Of a stretch of 24,370 nucleotides of DNA, positions 1 through 8,323 are shown one piece after another. The DNA is from an uncultured Erysipelotrichaceae bacterium (lineage in GTDB: Bacteria > Bacillota_I > Bacilli_A > RF39 > UBA660). The position numbers were made by a program, and so were the translations under genes. Position 1 is the first letter of the stretch. Every line of letters starts with the position of its first letter. The notes beneath the pieces are model-generated. The model was given only the letters and a program-made list of their open reading frames with translations. It was not told the origin of the DNA and searched no databases. The stretch is from positions 1 to 24,370 of the forward strand of contig CADCRC010000119.1 of assembly GCA_902803795.1 (NCBI GenBank), read 5' to 3'.

Positions 1-32
1 ACTTTTCCATATTCTTCTAAATCAGTTTTCAT
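1..32 (-). CDS. 5' end of the gene after murG (partial, unidentified)
   Basis: An ATG at 32-30 starts a frame reading MKTDLEEYGK that runs off the left edge. It overlaps the end of murG (TGA at 24-22), so translation is probably coupled. Only ten codons are visible, too few to identify the product. In many Bacillota murB follows murG, and a short charged N-terminus would suit MurB, but this is position-based inference only. Confidence 0.5.
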   Translation of the reverse strand, partial: MKTDLEEYGK

Positions 33-1113
33 GATTATCACCCACCAAGTTTATTATACATTTTAATATTCTACTACTTGAATCATTTACAGCAAGTTTT
101 CTTAATGCTTCTTTCATAGAATTATATTTTTTTTCATCAAATAATATTTCATCAATTTTGTTTAATAATATATCTGAATTAAAATCTTTTTCTTCTATTA
201 TATAACATGCGCCTTTTTCTTCAAGTTCTTTAGCATTCTTATATTGATGATTTCCTGTTACATATGGAGATGGTACCATTATTGTTGGAAGAGCAATTGC
301 ACAAACTTCAGCTAGGGTTGATGCACCTGCACGACTTACTAGTAAATCTGTATCTTTTAATAGATTAATTAGATTATCCATAAATGGTAATACTCTTACA
401 TTTTTTGGTAATTTTACTTCTTTATAATCATCAAAATAATTTTGTCCAGTTATTACTAAAACTTGATAATTGCAGTTATCAAATTTTATTATTGCTTCTT
501 TTAATTTTTGTGTCATTGTAGTTGATCCTAGTGATCCCATAACAATAACAACTAGTTTTTTTTCTTTATCAAATCCTAGTTCTTCTTTATTTAATTTTTC
601 AGCATTTATTATTTCTTCACTTCTTGGATTTCCTGTATATATGACATTTTTTCTATTAAAATATTTTTTTGAATCAATTAATGATATACATATACAGTCT
701 GCATATTTAGATAGAATTTTATTTGTTACTCCAGGAATAGAATTTTGTTCATGTATTAGAGTTTTTATTCCAAGCTTATGTGCAATTTCAATGACAGGAG
801 CTGTAACATAACCTCCTGCACCTATTACTATATCTGGTTTAAATTCTTTTAGTGTCTTTTTAACTATTTGTTTTGATTTAAAATATCTTTTTAGTACATC
901 AATATTTTTAAATATGTTTTTTCTATTTAATCCTATTATATCAAGGCCTATATATTTAATTTTAAGACTTGGTATTAATTTAGATTCCATTCTATTTGTA
1001 GTTCCAATATATAATAAATCTAAATCTTTGTAATGTTCTTTTAATTTATTAATAATAGAAATTGCGGGATATATATGACCACCTGTACCTCCTGCAGTAA
1101 CAACTACTCTCAT
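22..1113 (-). CDS. murG: MurG, UDP-GlcNAc:undecaprenyl-PP-MurNAc-pentapeptide transferase
   Basis: This enzyme adds GlcNAc to lipid I to make lipid II on the inner face of the membrane, the last cytoplasmic step of peptidoglycan synthesis. The N-terminal GGTGGHIYPA loop (residues 8-17), a GAGGY motif, HEQN, and a C-terminal SRAGASTLAE donor-site motif are the family signatures. The motif usually written GGSLGA is GSLGS here. The open frame extends 32 codons further upstream, but ATG at 1113-1111 is chosen because AAGGAG lies just before it and the family motif begins at once; the product is 363 residues, normal for MurG. It overlaps the next gene at the left edge. Its presence shows that this AT-rich organism makes a cell wall, unlike true Mollicutes. 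Confidence 0.96.
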   Translation of the reverse strand: MRVVVTAGGTGGHIYPAISIINKLKEHYKDLDLLYIGTTNRMESKLIPSLKIKYIGLDIIGLNRKNIFKNIDVLKRYFKSKQIVKKTLKEFKPDIVIGAGGYVTAPVIEIAHKLGIKTLIHEQNSIPGVTNKILSKYADCICISLIDSKKYFNRKNVIYTGNPRSEEIINAEKLNKEELGFDKEKKLVVIVMGSLGSTTMTQKLKEAIIKFDNCNYQVLVITGQNYFDDYKEVKLPKNVRVLPFMDNLINLLKDTDLLVSRAGASTLAEVCAIALPTIMVPSPYVTGNHQYKNAKELEEKGACYIIEEKDFNSDILLNKIDEILFDEKKYNSMKEALRKLAVNDSSSRILKCIINLVGDNHEN

Positions 1114-1132
1114 ACTATCACTCCTTGATAAA

Positions 1133-1141
1133 ATTATATCA
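1133..1141 (-). promoter_or_regulatory. Possible extended -10 promoter for murG
   Basis: On the minus strand TGATATAAT is an extended -10 (TGnTATAAT). No convincing -35 is seen. The predicted start of transcription (about 1126) coincides with the first base of the AAGGAG ribosome-binding site, so the leader would be about 13 nt. AT-rich background makes chance matches common. Confidence 0.4.
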
Positions 1142-1220
1142 TATTTAATAATTTTTTTATTATTTTTATTGTTATTTAAATATGTGTAGACATTTAAATT
1201 AAAGAACATTTATTTAAATT

Positions 1221-1439
1221 TTATTCTCCACCTATTATTATTCTAATTAATATAATTATTAATGGTATTATACTTGATATCATTAAAGCTTTACCTATTT
1301 GTTTTAATTCTTCTTTTGTATGTTTTTCTTTATGATCTCTACATAATAATACTTTATTATCGTGACCTGTATAAATATATAAACCAATTATGAATATACA
1401 TATTGAAAAAATTAAAAATAATATTATAAATCCTTCCAT
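1221..1439 (-). CDS. Small two-helix membrane protein
   Basis: This 72-residue protein is unrecognised. It has a hydrophobic helix at about residues 4-23, a charged central loop rich in Lys, Glu and His (about 25-48), and a second helix at about 50-69. The layout resembles small DUF3784-type membrane proteins of Bacillota, but no diagnostic motif is seen. A good ribosome-binding site (AAAGGAAGAG) precedes the ATG. It lies divergently from tmcAL and about 107 bp upstream of murG on the same strand. Confidence 0.7.
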   Translation of the reverse strand: MEGFIILFLIFSICIFIIGLYIYTGHDNKVLLCRDHKEKHTKEELKQIGKALMISSIIPLIIILIRIIIGGE

Positions 1440-1495
1440 AACTCTTCCTTTAATATTATCTTATCATAATTAATAGTTATTTAAAATATTAATTG

Positions 1496-1524
1496 TTTAT
1501 AAAGAGTAGAAAAAGTGTTAAAAT
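1496..1524 (+). promoter_or_regulatory. Promoter for the tmcAL-gmk operon
   Basis: TTTATA (-35, 1496-1501) and TAAAAT (-10, 1519-1524) are separated by 17 bp, with a TG dinucleotide giving an extended -10. The predicted start at about 1531 is the first base of the AAGGAG ribosome-binding site (1531-1536), giving an 11-nt leader. Confidence 0.5.
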
Positions 1525-1541
1525 ATGGAAAAGGAGTTAGT

Positions 1542-2681
1542 ATGAGTATTGGAATTATTGCGGAATTTAATCCATTTCATAATGGACATTTATATTTTAT
1601 TAATAAAATTAGAGAAAAATATCCTAATGATATATTAATTTGTGTTATGCCTTCATCTTTTTCTCAAAGAGGAGATTCTCTAATTATTAATAAATTTAAA
1701 AGATCTGATATAGCTTTAAAATATGGTATTGATATTGTAGTAGAATTACCTTTTACTTTTGCAACTTCATCTTCTGATTTTTTTGCTTATGGTTCTATTA
1801 CTTTATTAAATTATTTAAAAGTAGATAAGATTATATTTGGTAGTGAATCAAATAATTTAGAACAATTGGAAGAAATAGTTAATTGTCAATTGAATAATAA
1901 TCTATTTGATAATTTGGTTAAATTGTATTGCAAACAAGGAAATAATTATCCTACTAGTTTAGCTTTAGCTATTAATGAAATTAAAGGCATTAAGATAGAT
2001 ACACCTAATGATTTACTTGGTATTAGTTATTTGAAAACTATTAAGAAATATAATTATAATATTAAAGTTGAAACTATTAAAAGAGATAATAATTATAATA
2101 GTGATAAATTAGAAAGTGATATATCGTCTGGTTTATCTATTAGAAATGCGATAAAAAATAATAAAGATATTTGTAATACTATTCCAAGTTATGTAGTAGA
2201 TAAATTAGATAAATTACATTTTATAGATGATTATTATGATTTATTAAAATATAGAATTTTAACTACTGATTCATTAACTGATATATTTGAAGTTAATAAA
2301 GGTATTGAAAATAAAATAAGAGATAATATTAATAAGTGTAGTTGTTTTAATGAATTAATATTAAAATTAAAATCTAAAAATTTAACATATAATAAAATAA
2401 GTAGAATACTTGTTCATATATTATGTGACTATACTAATAATAGACATGATAGATTTAGTAATATTAATTATATTAGATTATTAAAGATTAATAATAGAGG
2501 TAGATTATATTTAAATAGTATTAAAAAAAGTATAGATATACCTATTATATCTAGATTAAATAGAAATATACCTGATGATTTAAAATATGAAATTGTTGTA
2601 TCTAATATTTATGATATAGTAATTAAAGAAAATATGAATGATTTAGAATATAAAAATAAGATATATGAGGAGGATTTATGA
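1542..2681 (+). CDS. tmcAL: TmcAL, tRNA(Met) cytidine acetate ligase
   Basis: TmcAL (formerly YlbM/DUF795) acetylates the wobble cytidine of elongator tRNA(Met) using acetate and ATP in many Bacillota, which protects against misreading of AUA codons, abundant in a genome like this. The N-terminal nucleotidyltransferase core shows the typical start EFNPFHNGH (residues 8-16, with H13 and H16 as the nucleotide-binding pair), then SSFSQRGD and ELPF. A GTG nine codons earlier is possible, but the ATG at 1542 sits 5 nt after AAGGAG and matches the family start; the product is 379 residues. Its TGA overlaps the ATG of gmk. Gene order and motifs agree. Confidence 0.93.
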   Translation: MSIGIIAEFNPFHNGHLYFINKIREKYPNDILICVMPSSFSQRGDSLIINKFKRSDIALKYGIDIVVELPFTFATSSSDFFAYGSITLLNYLKVDKIIFGSESNNLEQLEEIVNCQLNNNLFDNLVKLYCKQGNNYPTSLALAINEIKGIKIDTPNDLLGISYLKTIKKYNYNIKVETIKRDNNYNSDKLESDISSGLSIRNAIKNNKDICNTIPSYVVDKLDKLHFIDDYYDLLKYRILTTDSLTDIFEVNKGIENKIRDNINKCSCFNELILKLKSKNLTYNKISRILVHILCDYTNNRHDRFSNINYIRLLKINNRGRLYLNSIKKSIDIPIISRLNRNIPDDLKYEIVVSNIYDIVIKENMNDLEYKNKIYEEDL

Positions 2682-3364
2682 TTAAAACAAAAGAAACTGG
2701 ACAATTAATTGTTATATCAGGTCCCTCTGGCGCTGGTAAAGATTCTATTGTAGAAAAATTATTAAAAATTCAAGATAATTTATGGCTTAGTGTATCAGCT
2801 ACTTCTAGAAGTCCTAGAGGAAATGAAGTAAATGGAAAAGAATATTATTTTTTAACAAGAAAAGAATTTGAAGAAAAAATAAAAGATAATTATTTTATTG
2901 AATATGCAGAATATGCTGAAAATTATTATGGTACTCCTAAAGAATATATTAAAGAAAAATTAGATAAAGGTATTGATGTTATACTTGTTATTGAAATACA
3001 GGGAGCAAGTATTATTAAGAAAGTATTTGATAATGCAATATTTATATTTATTATGCCTCCTTCTATAAAAGAATTATTATATAGAATTAAAAAAAGAGGT
3101 AGTGATTCAGATGATAAAATAATTAAGAGATTTCATAAAACTTATAATGAAATAAATGAGGTTTCTAAATATAATTATGTTGTGGTAAATGATGATTTAG
3201 ATGTTGCGACTAATAAGGTTAAAAGTATTATAAATGCTGAAAAATGTAGAGTTGATAGAATTGAAGATGTTTTTTTAGATACTAAAGAAGAAGAAATACA
3301 TGAGTTATTAATTAATAAAGAATTTAATAATGATAAATTATCTAGTAAATTGGAGAAATTATGA
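2678..3364 (+). CDS. gmk: Guanylate kinase
   Basis: The enzyme phosphorylates GMP to GDP with ATP, an essential step of purine salvage and GTP supply. The P-loop is GPSGAGKD (residues 15-22), followed by the GMP-binding segment ATSRSPRGNEVNGKEYYF and a lid region with RIKKRG. The Ser/Thr that usually ends the P-loop is Asp here; other Gmk proteins vary at this place (Gly in Bacillus), so activity is expected. At 228 residues it is about 20 longer than usual, because of a charged C-terminal tail. It overlaps tmcAL by ATGA, with GAGGAGG as ribosome-binding site, and overlaps the next gene in the same way. The rpoZ gene that often follows gmk is absent. Confidence 0.95.
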   Translation: MIKTKETGQLIVISGPSGAGKDSIVEKLLKIQDNLWLSVSATSRSPRGNEVNGKEYYFLTRKEFEEKIKDNYFIEYAEYAENYYGTPKEYIKEKLDKGIDVILVIEIQGASIIKKVFDNAIFIFIMPPSIKELLYRIKKRGSDSDDKIIKRFHKTYNEINEVSKYNYVVVNDDLDVATNKVKSIINAEKCRVDRIEDVFLDTKEEEIHELLINKEFNNDKLSSKLEKL

Positions 3365-3690
3365 AAAAAAATTTGTATAATTATATAAAAAGTTTAGATG
3401 ATGTTAAAAATGAAGATATTGATAAAACAATTGAAGAATTATTAATAAATATTTCCTTTTTTCAACATGAAAGATTTGTTCATTTAATTGTAACAGTATT
3501 TGTAGGTATTATTACTATGATGGTTTTTTTGTTTTATTTTTTGATTGAAAATATATTACTTATTGTATTAGGATTCATACTACTTTGTTTATTTGTTCCT
3601 TATATATTTCATTATTATTATTTAGAAAATGGAGTACAGGAATTATATAGAATATATTGGAAACTAAAAGAAACTAAGAGTCTTATGTAA
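3361..3690 (+). CDS. Two-helix membrane protein of unknown function
   Basis: This 109-residue protein is not recognised. A charged N-terminal segment (about 1-40) is followed by two adjacent hydrophobic helices (about 41-62 and 64-86) and a short polar tail ending KLKETKSLM. The helical hairpin suggests that both ends lie in the cytoplasm. Its ATG overlaps the TGA of gmk, so it is the last cistron of the tmcAL-gmk operon and is translationally coupled. A bidirectional terminator follows directly. Confidence 0.75.
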   Translation: MKKNLYNYIKSLDDVKNEDIDKTIEELLINISFFQHERFVHLIVTVFVGIITMMVFLFYFLIENILLIVLGFILLCLFVPYIFHYYYLENGVQELYRIYWKLKETKSLM

Positions 3691-3691
3691 C

Positions 3692-3729
3692 AAAAAAAAC
3701 AGATATTTAAGTTATCTGTTATTTTTTTT
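3692..3729. terminator. Bidirectional intrinsic terminator between convergent operons
   Basis: The inverted repeat AACAGATA / TATCTGTT (3698-3705 and 3713-3720, 7-nt loop) is flanked by eight A residues on the left and eight T residues on the right, so both strands read as stem plus U-tract. It ends the plus-strand gmk operon and the minus-strand rpsP-khpA operon. The stop codon of khpA (3714-3712) and its last codons lie inside the hairpin. Confidence 0.85.
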
Positions 3730-3966
3730 GATTTCAATTTTTATATATCTATCATCATCTAAATTATTTGATGCTTGAGCTAGATTTCTAATAGATTTAA
3801 TTATTCTTCCATTTCTTCCTATTACAATTGATGAATCTTCATCATTAATTGTAATCATAAATAGACGACTTTTTTTATCTTCTGTTTCTTTCTCTTCTAC
3901 TTCTACATCTTCTGAATGATTTACTATTGACTTAATAATATATTCAATTAAATCTTGAATTTCCAT
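3712..3966 (-). CDS. khpA: KhpA, KH-domain RNA-binding protein
   Basis: This is a small single-KH RNA-binding protein (84 residues) that in Bacillota acts with KhpB on mRNA and sRNA and influences cell division and elongation. The KH signature GXXG is GRNG at residues 50-53, in the context SIVIGRNGRIIKSIR. An acidic stretch at about 20-31 precedes the core. It follows rpsP by 2 bp, the standard rpsP-khpA arrangement, with a ribosome-binding site (AAGAGGT) inside the end of rpsP. The rimM and trmD genes that often follow are not here. Confidence 0.92.
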   Translation of the reverse strand: MEIQDLIEYIIKSIVNHSEDVEVEEKETEDKKSRLFMITINDEDSSIVIGRNGRIIKSIRNLAQASNNLDDDRYIKIEIKKNNR

Positions 3967-3968
3967 AA

Positions 3969-4235
3969 CTACTTACCTCTTTTTGAGTCAGAGAATTTTT
4001 TCATGATTCCAGCTCTTGTAAATAAGTTTTTTACAGTGTCAGTTGGAATTGCACCTTGATTTAACCATTTTAATGCAACTTCTTCATTAATGTTTATTTT
4101 AGAATCATCAACTGGTGCATATGTACCTATTAATTCTAGATATTTTCCATCCCTTGGACTTCTTGAGTCTGTAGCAACAATTCTATAAAAAGGACGGCCT
4201 TTAGCTCCCATTCTAGTTAATCTAATTTTTACCAT
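3969..4235 (-). CDS. rpsP: 30S ribosomal protein S16
   Basis: S16 stabilises the 5' domain of 16S rRNA during 30S assembly. The N-terminus MVKIRLTRMGAKGRPFYRIV and the following ATDSRSPRDG are diagnostic. The length of 88 residues is normal for Bacillota. A strong GGAGGG ribosome-binding site precedes the ATG. It is the first gene of a two-gene operon with khpA. Confidence 0.98.
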   Translation of the reverse strand: MVKIRLTRMGAKGRPFYRIVATDSRSPRDGKYLELIGTYAPVDDSKININEEVALKWLNQGAIPTDTVKNLFTRAGIMKKFSDSKRGK

Positions 4236-4256
4236 TATTATCCCTCCATTTCATAA

Positions 4257-4285
4257 ATATTATATTATATTAGAATATGTATGTC
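4257..4285 (-). promoter_or_regulatory. Promoter for rpsP-khpA
   Basis: A perfect -35 TTGACA (4285-4280) is followed after 17 bp by TAATAT (4262-4257) in a very AT-rich -10 region; a TATAAT also lies there, but only 12 bp from the -35. The predicted start is near 4250, a few bases before GGAGGG, so the leader is about 15 nt. Confidence 0.65.
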
Positions 4286-4312
4286 AACATTTTTTTTATG
4301 ACACTATTTAAC

Positions 4313-4339
4313 TAAAAAAAGTTTAGCTAAATGCTAAAC
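4313..4339 (-). terminator. Intrinsic terminator of the Tad-like operon
   Basis: The inverted repeat GTTTAGC / GCTAAAC (4321-4327 and 4333-4339, 5-nt loop) is followed on the minus strand by a run of about seven U residues. The stop codon TAG (4329-4327) of the last Tad-like gene is within the hairpin. Confidence 0.75.
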
Positions 4340-5139
4340 ATCATCATCATACAAACTAATATCATAAGCATAACACCTGCACCTGTAACTACAAGCATTA
4401 TTGTTGTTTGACTTTCCATATGATCTAATCTTGCTTTATATTTTGTTTCTCTTGCTTTATTTTGAAGTGATGAAACTGTTCTTGAAAAAGTCATAAGTCT
4501 TTCTTGCTTTTTTTCTTGTGAACCTATTCCTAAACGATATAGTAGTCTCATCATTCTCATTGAGTCTCTAACTGGATATTGATTAGCAAAATCCATATAA
4601 GGATCTATACTAGAATCTCCAGCATTTATTTTATCAATCATTTGTCTTAATCCTGGTCTAAAGATTTCTGGTGCATCTTCTATTGATTTTCCTAGTGCAA
4701 CTGGTACAGTGTAATGTTGAATTAAGATTTCTAATGATTTTAAATAATATGGTAATAAAATATCTATTTCTTTTAGATGGGCTTTATAATAACTTTTTAA
4801 TTGTGAATAAGTACTTTTAAACATTACTATAGCAACTGCACCAGCAATTACTATATTAAGTAATATTTGTGAATTAAATAAACTTGTTCCTCCACTATTT
4901 CCACTAATTAAAAATACAAATACAACTAAGAAAGCTATTATTGCATACATTACTCTTTGATTATATAATTTGTCTGCATCAGCGTCTTCTCCATATTTAG
5001 CATATACTAAAAATGTATAGTCCTCTTCTCTGAATATTTGAAAATATCTTTCATTATCAGCTAAAAATTTATCTTTATCTATTGTTCCATTATATATAAA
5101 TATAAATAGAATGATTGCTCCAACAACTATTACTTCCAT
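4327..5139 (-). CDS. TadC-like type II secretion F-domain membrane protein
   Basis: This integral membrane protein is probably the second of two platform proteins on which the CpaF ATPase acts in Tad pilus or type II-like secretion. It has an N-terminal helix, a pair of helices in the middle (about 60-100), a long cytoplasmic helical domain with LPYYLKSLEILIQHYTVPVA (the F-domain region), and a C-terminal helix ending in a Met-rich CMMMMFSI. ATG at 5139-5137 is chosen over a GTG 12 nt upstream because AGGTG precedes it and it begins 1 nt after the upstream stop; length 270. It is the last gene of the operon and its stop lies in the terminator. Assignment to TadC and not TadB rests on gene order. 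Confidence 0.75.
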   Translation of the reverse strand: MEVIVVGAIILFIFIYNGTIDKDKFLADNERYFQIFREEDYTFLVYAKYGEDADADKLYNQRVMYAIIAFLVVFVFLISGNSGGTSLFNSQILLNIVIAGAVAIVMFKSTYSQLKSYYKAHLKEIDILLPYYLKSLEILIQHYTVPVALGKSIEDAPEIFRPGLRQMIDKINAGDSSIDPYMDFANQYPVRDSMRMMRLLYRLGIGSQEKKQERLMTFSRTVSSLQNKARETKYKARLDHMESQTTIMLVVTGAGVMLMILVCMMMMFSI

Positions 5140-5140
5140 A

Positions 5141-6043
5141 TTATTCAGCACCTACATTCTCATTATAGAATTTTTCACCATTTAATAGGAAACCAGTATT
5201 AACTATTAATACCGCATGTAATATTAATTGTACATACCATCTACCTAATAATACTATATATGTTTCACGTCCTACTAAATATTGTACAAGCATTACCATT
5301 AAATATAACATTATACCAAATTGTAAGAAATTTCTATGGAAACTTGCTCTTTCAATTCTATCTCTATATACACTTTCTATTAGCATATCTATATCATTTT
5401 GCATATTATCAAGTGAATCTGCAGTATTTCTTGCTCCTTCTTTTGTTATTTGCAAAAATAATTGATGCATATTTTTAACTATATAGTATGGATATAAGTT
5501 TGTCATATAATTTAATGCTTCATCTATTGTACCATTTCTATATGATAATTCTATCATATGTTTAACGTCACCTTTTATTGGTTCTTCAAGTACTCCTGAT
5601 TCTACAACACCTTCTAATGATTTAACAAATGATTGTGTTGTTGAAAATTCCATTATAACATTTGATGTATATACTTGTATTTGTTCAAATATAAATTCTG
5701 AATAAATTCTTTTACTTCTTAAATATGATAGATATGGTACTATCATTACTGCTATAACGAAATAAACTAGTGTTATTACTAAACTATAAAAATATAAATA
5801 TGATACTATCGCAGCAAATCCACCTAATACAGCTACTTGAATAAAATATTGTCTAACTGTATATTCTTGTCCCATTTCTTTTACTTTTTCTCTTACTGTT
5901 TGAAAAGAATATGGAGCATATCTTGCATATGTTTCTTGAATTTGTGTTGTTACATATTTTCCGACATTTTGCCCTTGATAATTTCTATATAAGAATATAC
6001 CAACAATTATAACTATGATTATAACTAATTCTTCTATATACAT
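5141..6043 (-). CDS. TadB-like type II secretion F-domain membrane protein
   Basis: This is the first of two paired platform proteins of the Tad-like module (300 residues). It has an N-terminal helix (about 4-18), a helical pair at about 69-105, a cytoplasmic F-domain with EQIQVYTSNVIMEFSTTQSF and a repeated ESG/AR turn (FVKSLEGVVESG), and two C-terminal helices (about 242-258 and 266-286). Such proteins anchor the pilin-assembly ATPase in Tad and type II/IV pilus systems. It lies 15 nt after the ATPase gene, with AAGGGG as ribosome-binding site, and directly before its paralogue. Sequence divergence makes the TadB name approximate. Confidence 0.78.
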   Translation of the reverse strand: MYIEELVIIIVIIVGIFLYRNYQGQNVGKYVTTQIQETYARYAPYSFQTVREKVKEMGQEYTVRQYFIQVAVLGGFAAIVSYLYFYSLVITLVYFVIAVMIVPYLSYLRSKRIYSEFIFEQIQVYTSNVIMEFSTTQSFVKSLEGVVESGVLEEPIKGDVKHMIELSYRNGTIDEALNYMTNLYPYYIVKNMHQLFLQITKEGARNTADSLDNMQNDIDMLIESVYRDRIERASFHRNFLQFGIMLYLMVMLVQYLVGRETYIVLLGRWYVQLILHAVLIVNTGFLLNGEKFYNENVGAE

Positions 6044-6058
6044 TCTTTATTCCCCTTT

Positions 6059-7459
6059 TCATGCAGGTAAACTGCCTAAGTTTGCATTGTTTATGATTGT
6101 TGGGTTTGTATTATTTACTTGTTGTTTCTGAGTAATATTTGTAATTACTGGTGTTTGTGTTGCTTGAGTTTGCTGTGTTGTCTGTGGTTGTTGAGTTTGA
6201 ATTACTTTTTGTGTATTTACTTCCTTTATTTCTTTTGATTCCGTATTATTTTGTGTATTAGGAGTTATTGGTGGTTGAACTTGTTGTGGTTTACTTGTAA
6301 CTTGTTGTGTGTTTGTTTGTTCTTGTTTTTCTTTGTTTATATCATCTGTTTCAACCATTGTTATATTTTCAAAGTCACTACCTTCTTTTATACTCATATC
6401 ATCTGGTAAATGTGATAGTATATCATTTAAATCAATATTTTGATTTTCTAAATATTCTATTAGGTGTGGACTTGGTTTTCTCATTATTGGTTCTTTTCCA
6501 TAGATTTTTTGATATATAGTTCTACTTTGTGGAACATTATTATCATCTACGTAGAATTCACATACTTCATCAAGTTCACGGTGAAATGAATTATATTTTT
6601 TACTAAAATATGCTTTTATATGAACTCCTATATGTACATATCTATAGATAGTCGCTAAAAACTGGTTAACATCTATATCTGTTTCCATTAGAGAATAAAG
6701 ACGATATGGAATTGCACTTGCTTTATCTGCATGGATTGTAGATAGGATGTTATGTCCTGATGAAATTGAGTTTCTAACTGCACTTACTGCTTCTGCAGAA
6801 CGAACTTCTGATAGTAGAATCCATTTAGGATTTTGACGCATACATGTAACTAAAACATCTGTATAGCTTGCTACATTATTAGTTTTCATAGATACAATAT
6901 CTCTTTGTGGGAATATTTTATCTAGGTGAAGTTCTAATGTGTCTTCTATTGTAATTATTTTTTCTTCTGTTTTTGTATGACTTGCTAAATATTTAACAAA
7001 TTCAGTTTTACCTGAACCAGTTTCTCCAGCAACAAGTATATTACAATGTCCTTCTACACATTTAATTAATAAATTATGTATATCTTCTGTAAAATAATCT
7101 TCATTTAATAATTTTTCTTTATTAAGTCTTATTTTTGCTGGTGTTTTACGTATAACTAAGGCTATTCCATTTGTTGCAATAGATTGATGTACAAAATTCA
7201 TACGTAATTCTGCTGATTCAGCATCTAAAAAAGGTTTAGCATTATTAAAAGTAGTTCCCATAACATTAGCACATTGAAATGCAAGTTTTTCTACAAATTC
7301 TGTAGTTAATCCTTCAATTTCTACACGTAATGATCCTTTTGTCAAAGATCTTACCCAGACTTGTCCACCATTATCATATGATATATCTGTTATATCATCA
7401 TTATCTAATAGTGCTCTAAATGGTCCAAAATCTAACTTATCAAATATACTTTCATTCAT
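6059..7459 (-). CDS. cpaF: CpaF/TadA-type secretion ATPase with long Q/T/N-rich tail
   Basis: This is the cytoplasmic hexameric ATPase that would power pilin assembly or protein export through the neighbouring TadB/TadC-like proteins. Motifs in order are: Walker A GETGSGKT (145-152), Asp box IEDTLEL (171-177), Walker B WILLSEVR (213-220) followed by SAEA where RGGEA is usual, and His box GHNILSTIHAD (235-245). All catalytic elements are intact. The N-terminal domain is short compared with Gram-negative CpaF. Unusually, after the ATPase core there is a disordered tail (about 376-466) made almost entirely of Gln, Thr, Asn, Pro and Val. ATG at 7459 follows GAGGTG. It sits between the CpaB-like and TadB-like genes, as in Tad loci. 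Confidence 0.92.
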   Translation of the reverse strand: MNESIFDKLDFGPFRALLDNDDITDISYDNGGQVWVRSLTKGSLRVEIEGLTTEFVEKLAFQCANVMGTTFNNAKPFLDAESAELRMNFVHQSIATNGIALVIRKTPAKIRLNKEKLLNEDYFTEDIHNLLIKCVEGHCNILVAGETGSGKTEFVKYLASHTKTEEKIITIEDTLELHLDKIFPQRDIVSMKTNNVASYTDVLVTCMRQNPKWILLSEVRSAEAVSAVRNSISSGHNILSTIHADKASAIPYRLYSLMETDIDVNQFLATIYRYVHIGVHIKAYFSKKYNSFHRELDEVCEFYVDDNNVPQSRTIYQKIYGKEPIMRKPSPHLIEYLENQNIDLNDILSHLPDDMSIKEGSDFENITMVETDDINKEKQEQTNTQQVTSKPQQVQPPITPNTQNNTESKEIKEVNTQKVIQTQQPQTTQQTQATQTPVITNITQKQQVNNTNPTIINNANLGSLPA

Positions 7460-7498
7460 GCTAACACCTCAAATGCATTCTTTTTATTTATTCTTTTT

Positions 7499-8305
7499 TT
7501 ATTGTTCGTTGTATGTCAATTGATTAATCCATTGTGTTATGGCTTCACTTGAATTTTTAATTTCTCCTGGATTTGTTTCTAAGCTTGCTGCTGTTGGAAC
7601 TGGAATTATGTTTGTACTATAATTTTGTAAATATCTTGCTTTTGTTAATAAAACAAATTCTTCTTCTGGTAAAGCGAATATTAATTGTGTAGGTGTACCT
7701 ACATTGTCTAAGTCTGCAAATACATCATGACCTGAACCATCAAGTACACGAATTACTTTAACATTTTCATATAGTTTACCAAATTGTATTATTTTTTCAT
7801 CATCATTTGATGTTACTTGTCCTTCTTCTACTTTATGATTTATTTTAATCCATATATCTATATAATTTCCTGGATATATTGAGTTACCATATGATGATTC
7901 TACATCTATTGGTAAGTAAAATAATACGTATCCTTTTGGATAATCTAAGATTACACTTCCTGGAAGAGTGCTTTTTTCAACTACACTTCTTTCATAAAAT
8001 AATGATCCTTTTGGAATTACTGTATCTGCATTTGAATAATGATCTATTACATCTGCTTGATTTCTTATTGTTCCATCAACTATCATTGCAGGTGGTACAT
8101 CCATTGTTCCTATCATATCTTGAGTTATTTGTGTTCCTGCTGGAATTGTTTCAAGTGCATATGGTACTGATGTTGGACTTATTGCACTATTTACTCTTAT
8201 TGTATAACCTATATATAGAATAAGAATTGCTGCTACAATACCCACAACCGTAACTGTATTTTTATTTGTTAATATTTTAGCTAAACCCGATTTATTATTC
8301 TTCAT
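7499..8305 (-). CDS. cpaB: CpaB-like (RcpC) SAF-domain Flp pilus assembly protein
   Basis: The protein has 268 residues: a short basic N-terminus, one membrane helix at about 17-36, then an extracytoplasmic SAF domain (about 46-110) with VPYALETIPAGTQITQDMI, followed by a CpaB-type region (PKGYVLFYLPIDVES, YPGNYIDIWIKI). In Tad systems CpaB/RcpC is an envelope protein needed for pilus assembly. AAGGAG precedes the ATG. It lies between the TadE-like gene and the ATPase; this order and the SAF fold support the call. Tad loci of Gram-positive bacteria lack an outer-membrane secretin, so its partner here would be the wall or membrane. Confidence 0.82.
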   Translation of the reverse strand: MKNNKSGLAKILTNKNTVTVVGIVAAILILYIGYTIRVNSAISPTSVPYALETIPAGTQITQDMIGTMDVPPAMIVDGTIRNQADVIDHYSNADTVIPKGSLFYERSVVEKSTLPGSVILDYPKGYVLFYLPIDVESSYGNSIYPGNYIDIWIKINHKVEEGQVTSNDDEKIIQFGKLYENVKVIRVLDGSGHDVFADLDNVGTPTQLIFALPEEEFVLLTKARYLQNYSTNIIPVPTAASLETNPGEIKNSSEAITQWINQLTYNEQ

Positions 8306-8323
8306 ATTAGTCTCCTTTTTTTG

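Noticed and set aside
470..811. 113-codon plus-strand frame inside murG
   Set aside because: Antisense shadow of a firmly identified gene, without its own ribosome-binding site.
7879..8223. 114-codon plus-strand frame rich in Leu and His
   Set aside because: It is the antisense shadow of the CpaB-like gene; Leu/His/Phe-rich composition is typical of the complement of AT-rich coding sequence.
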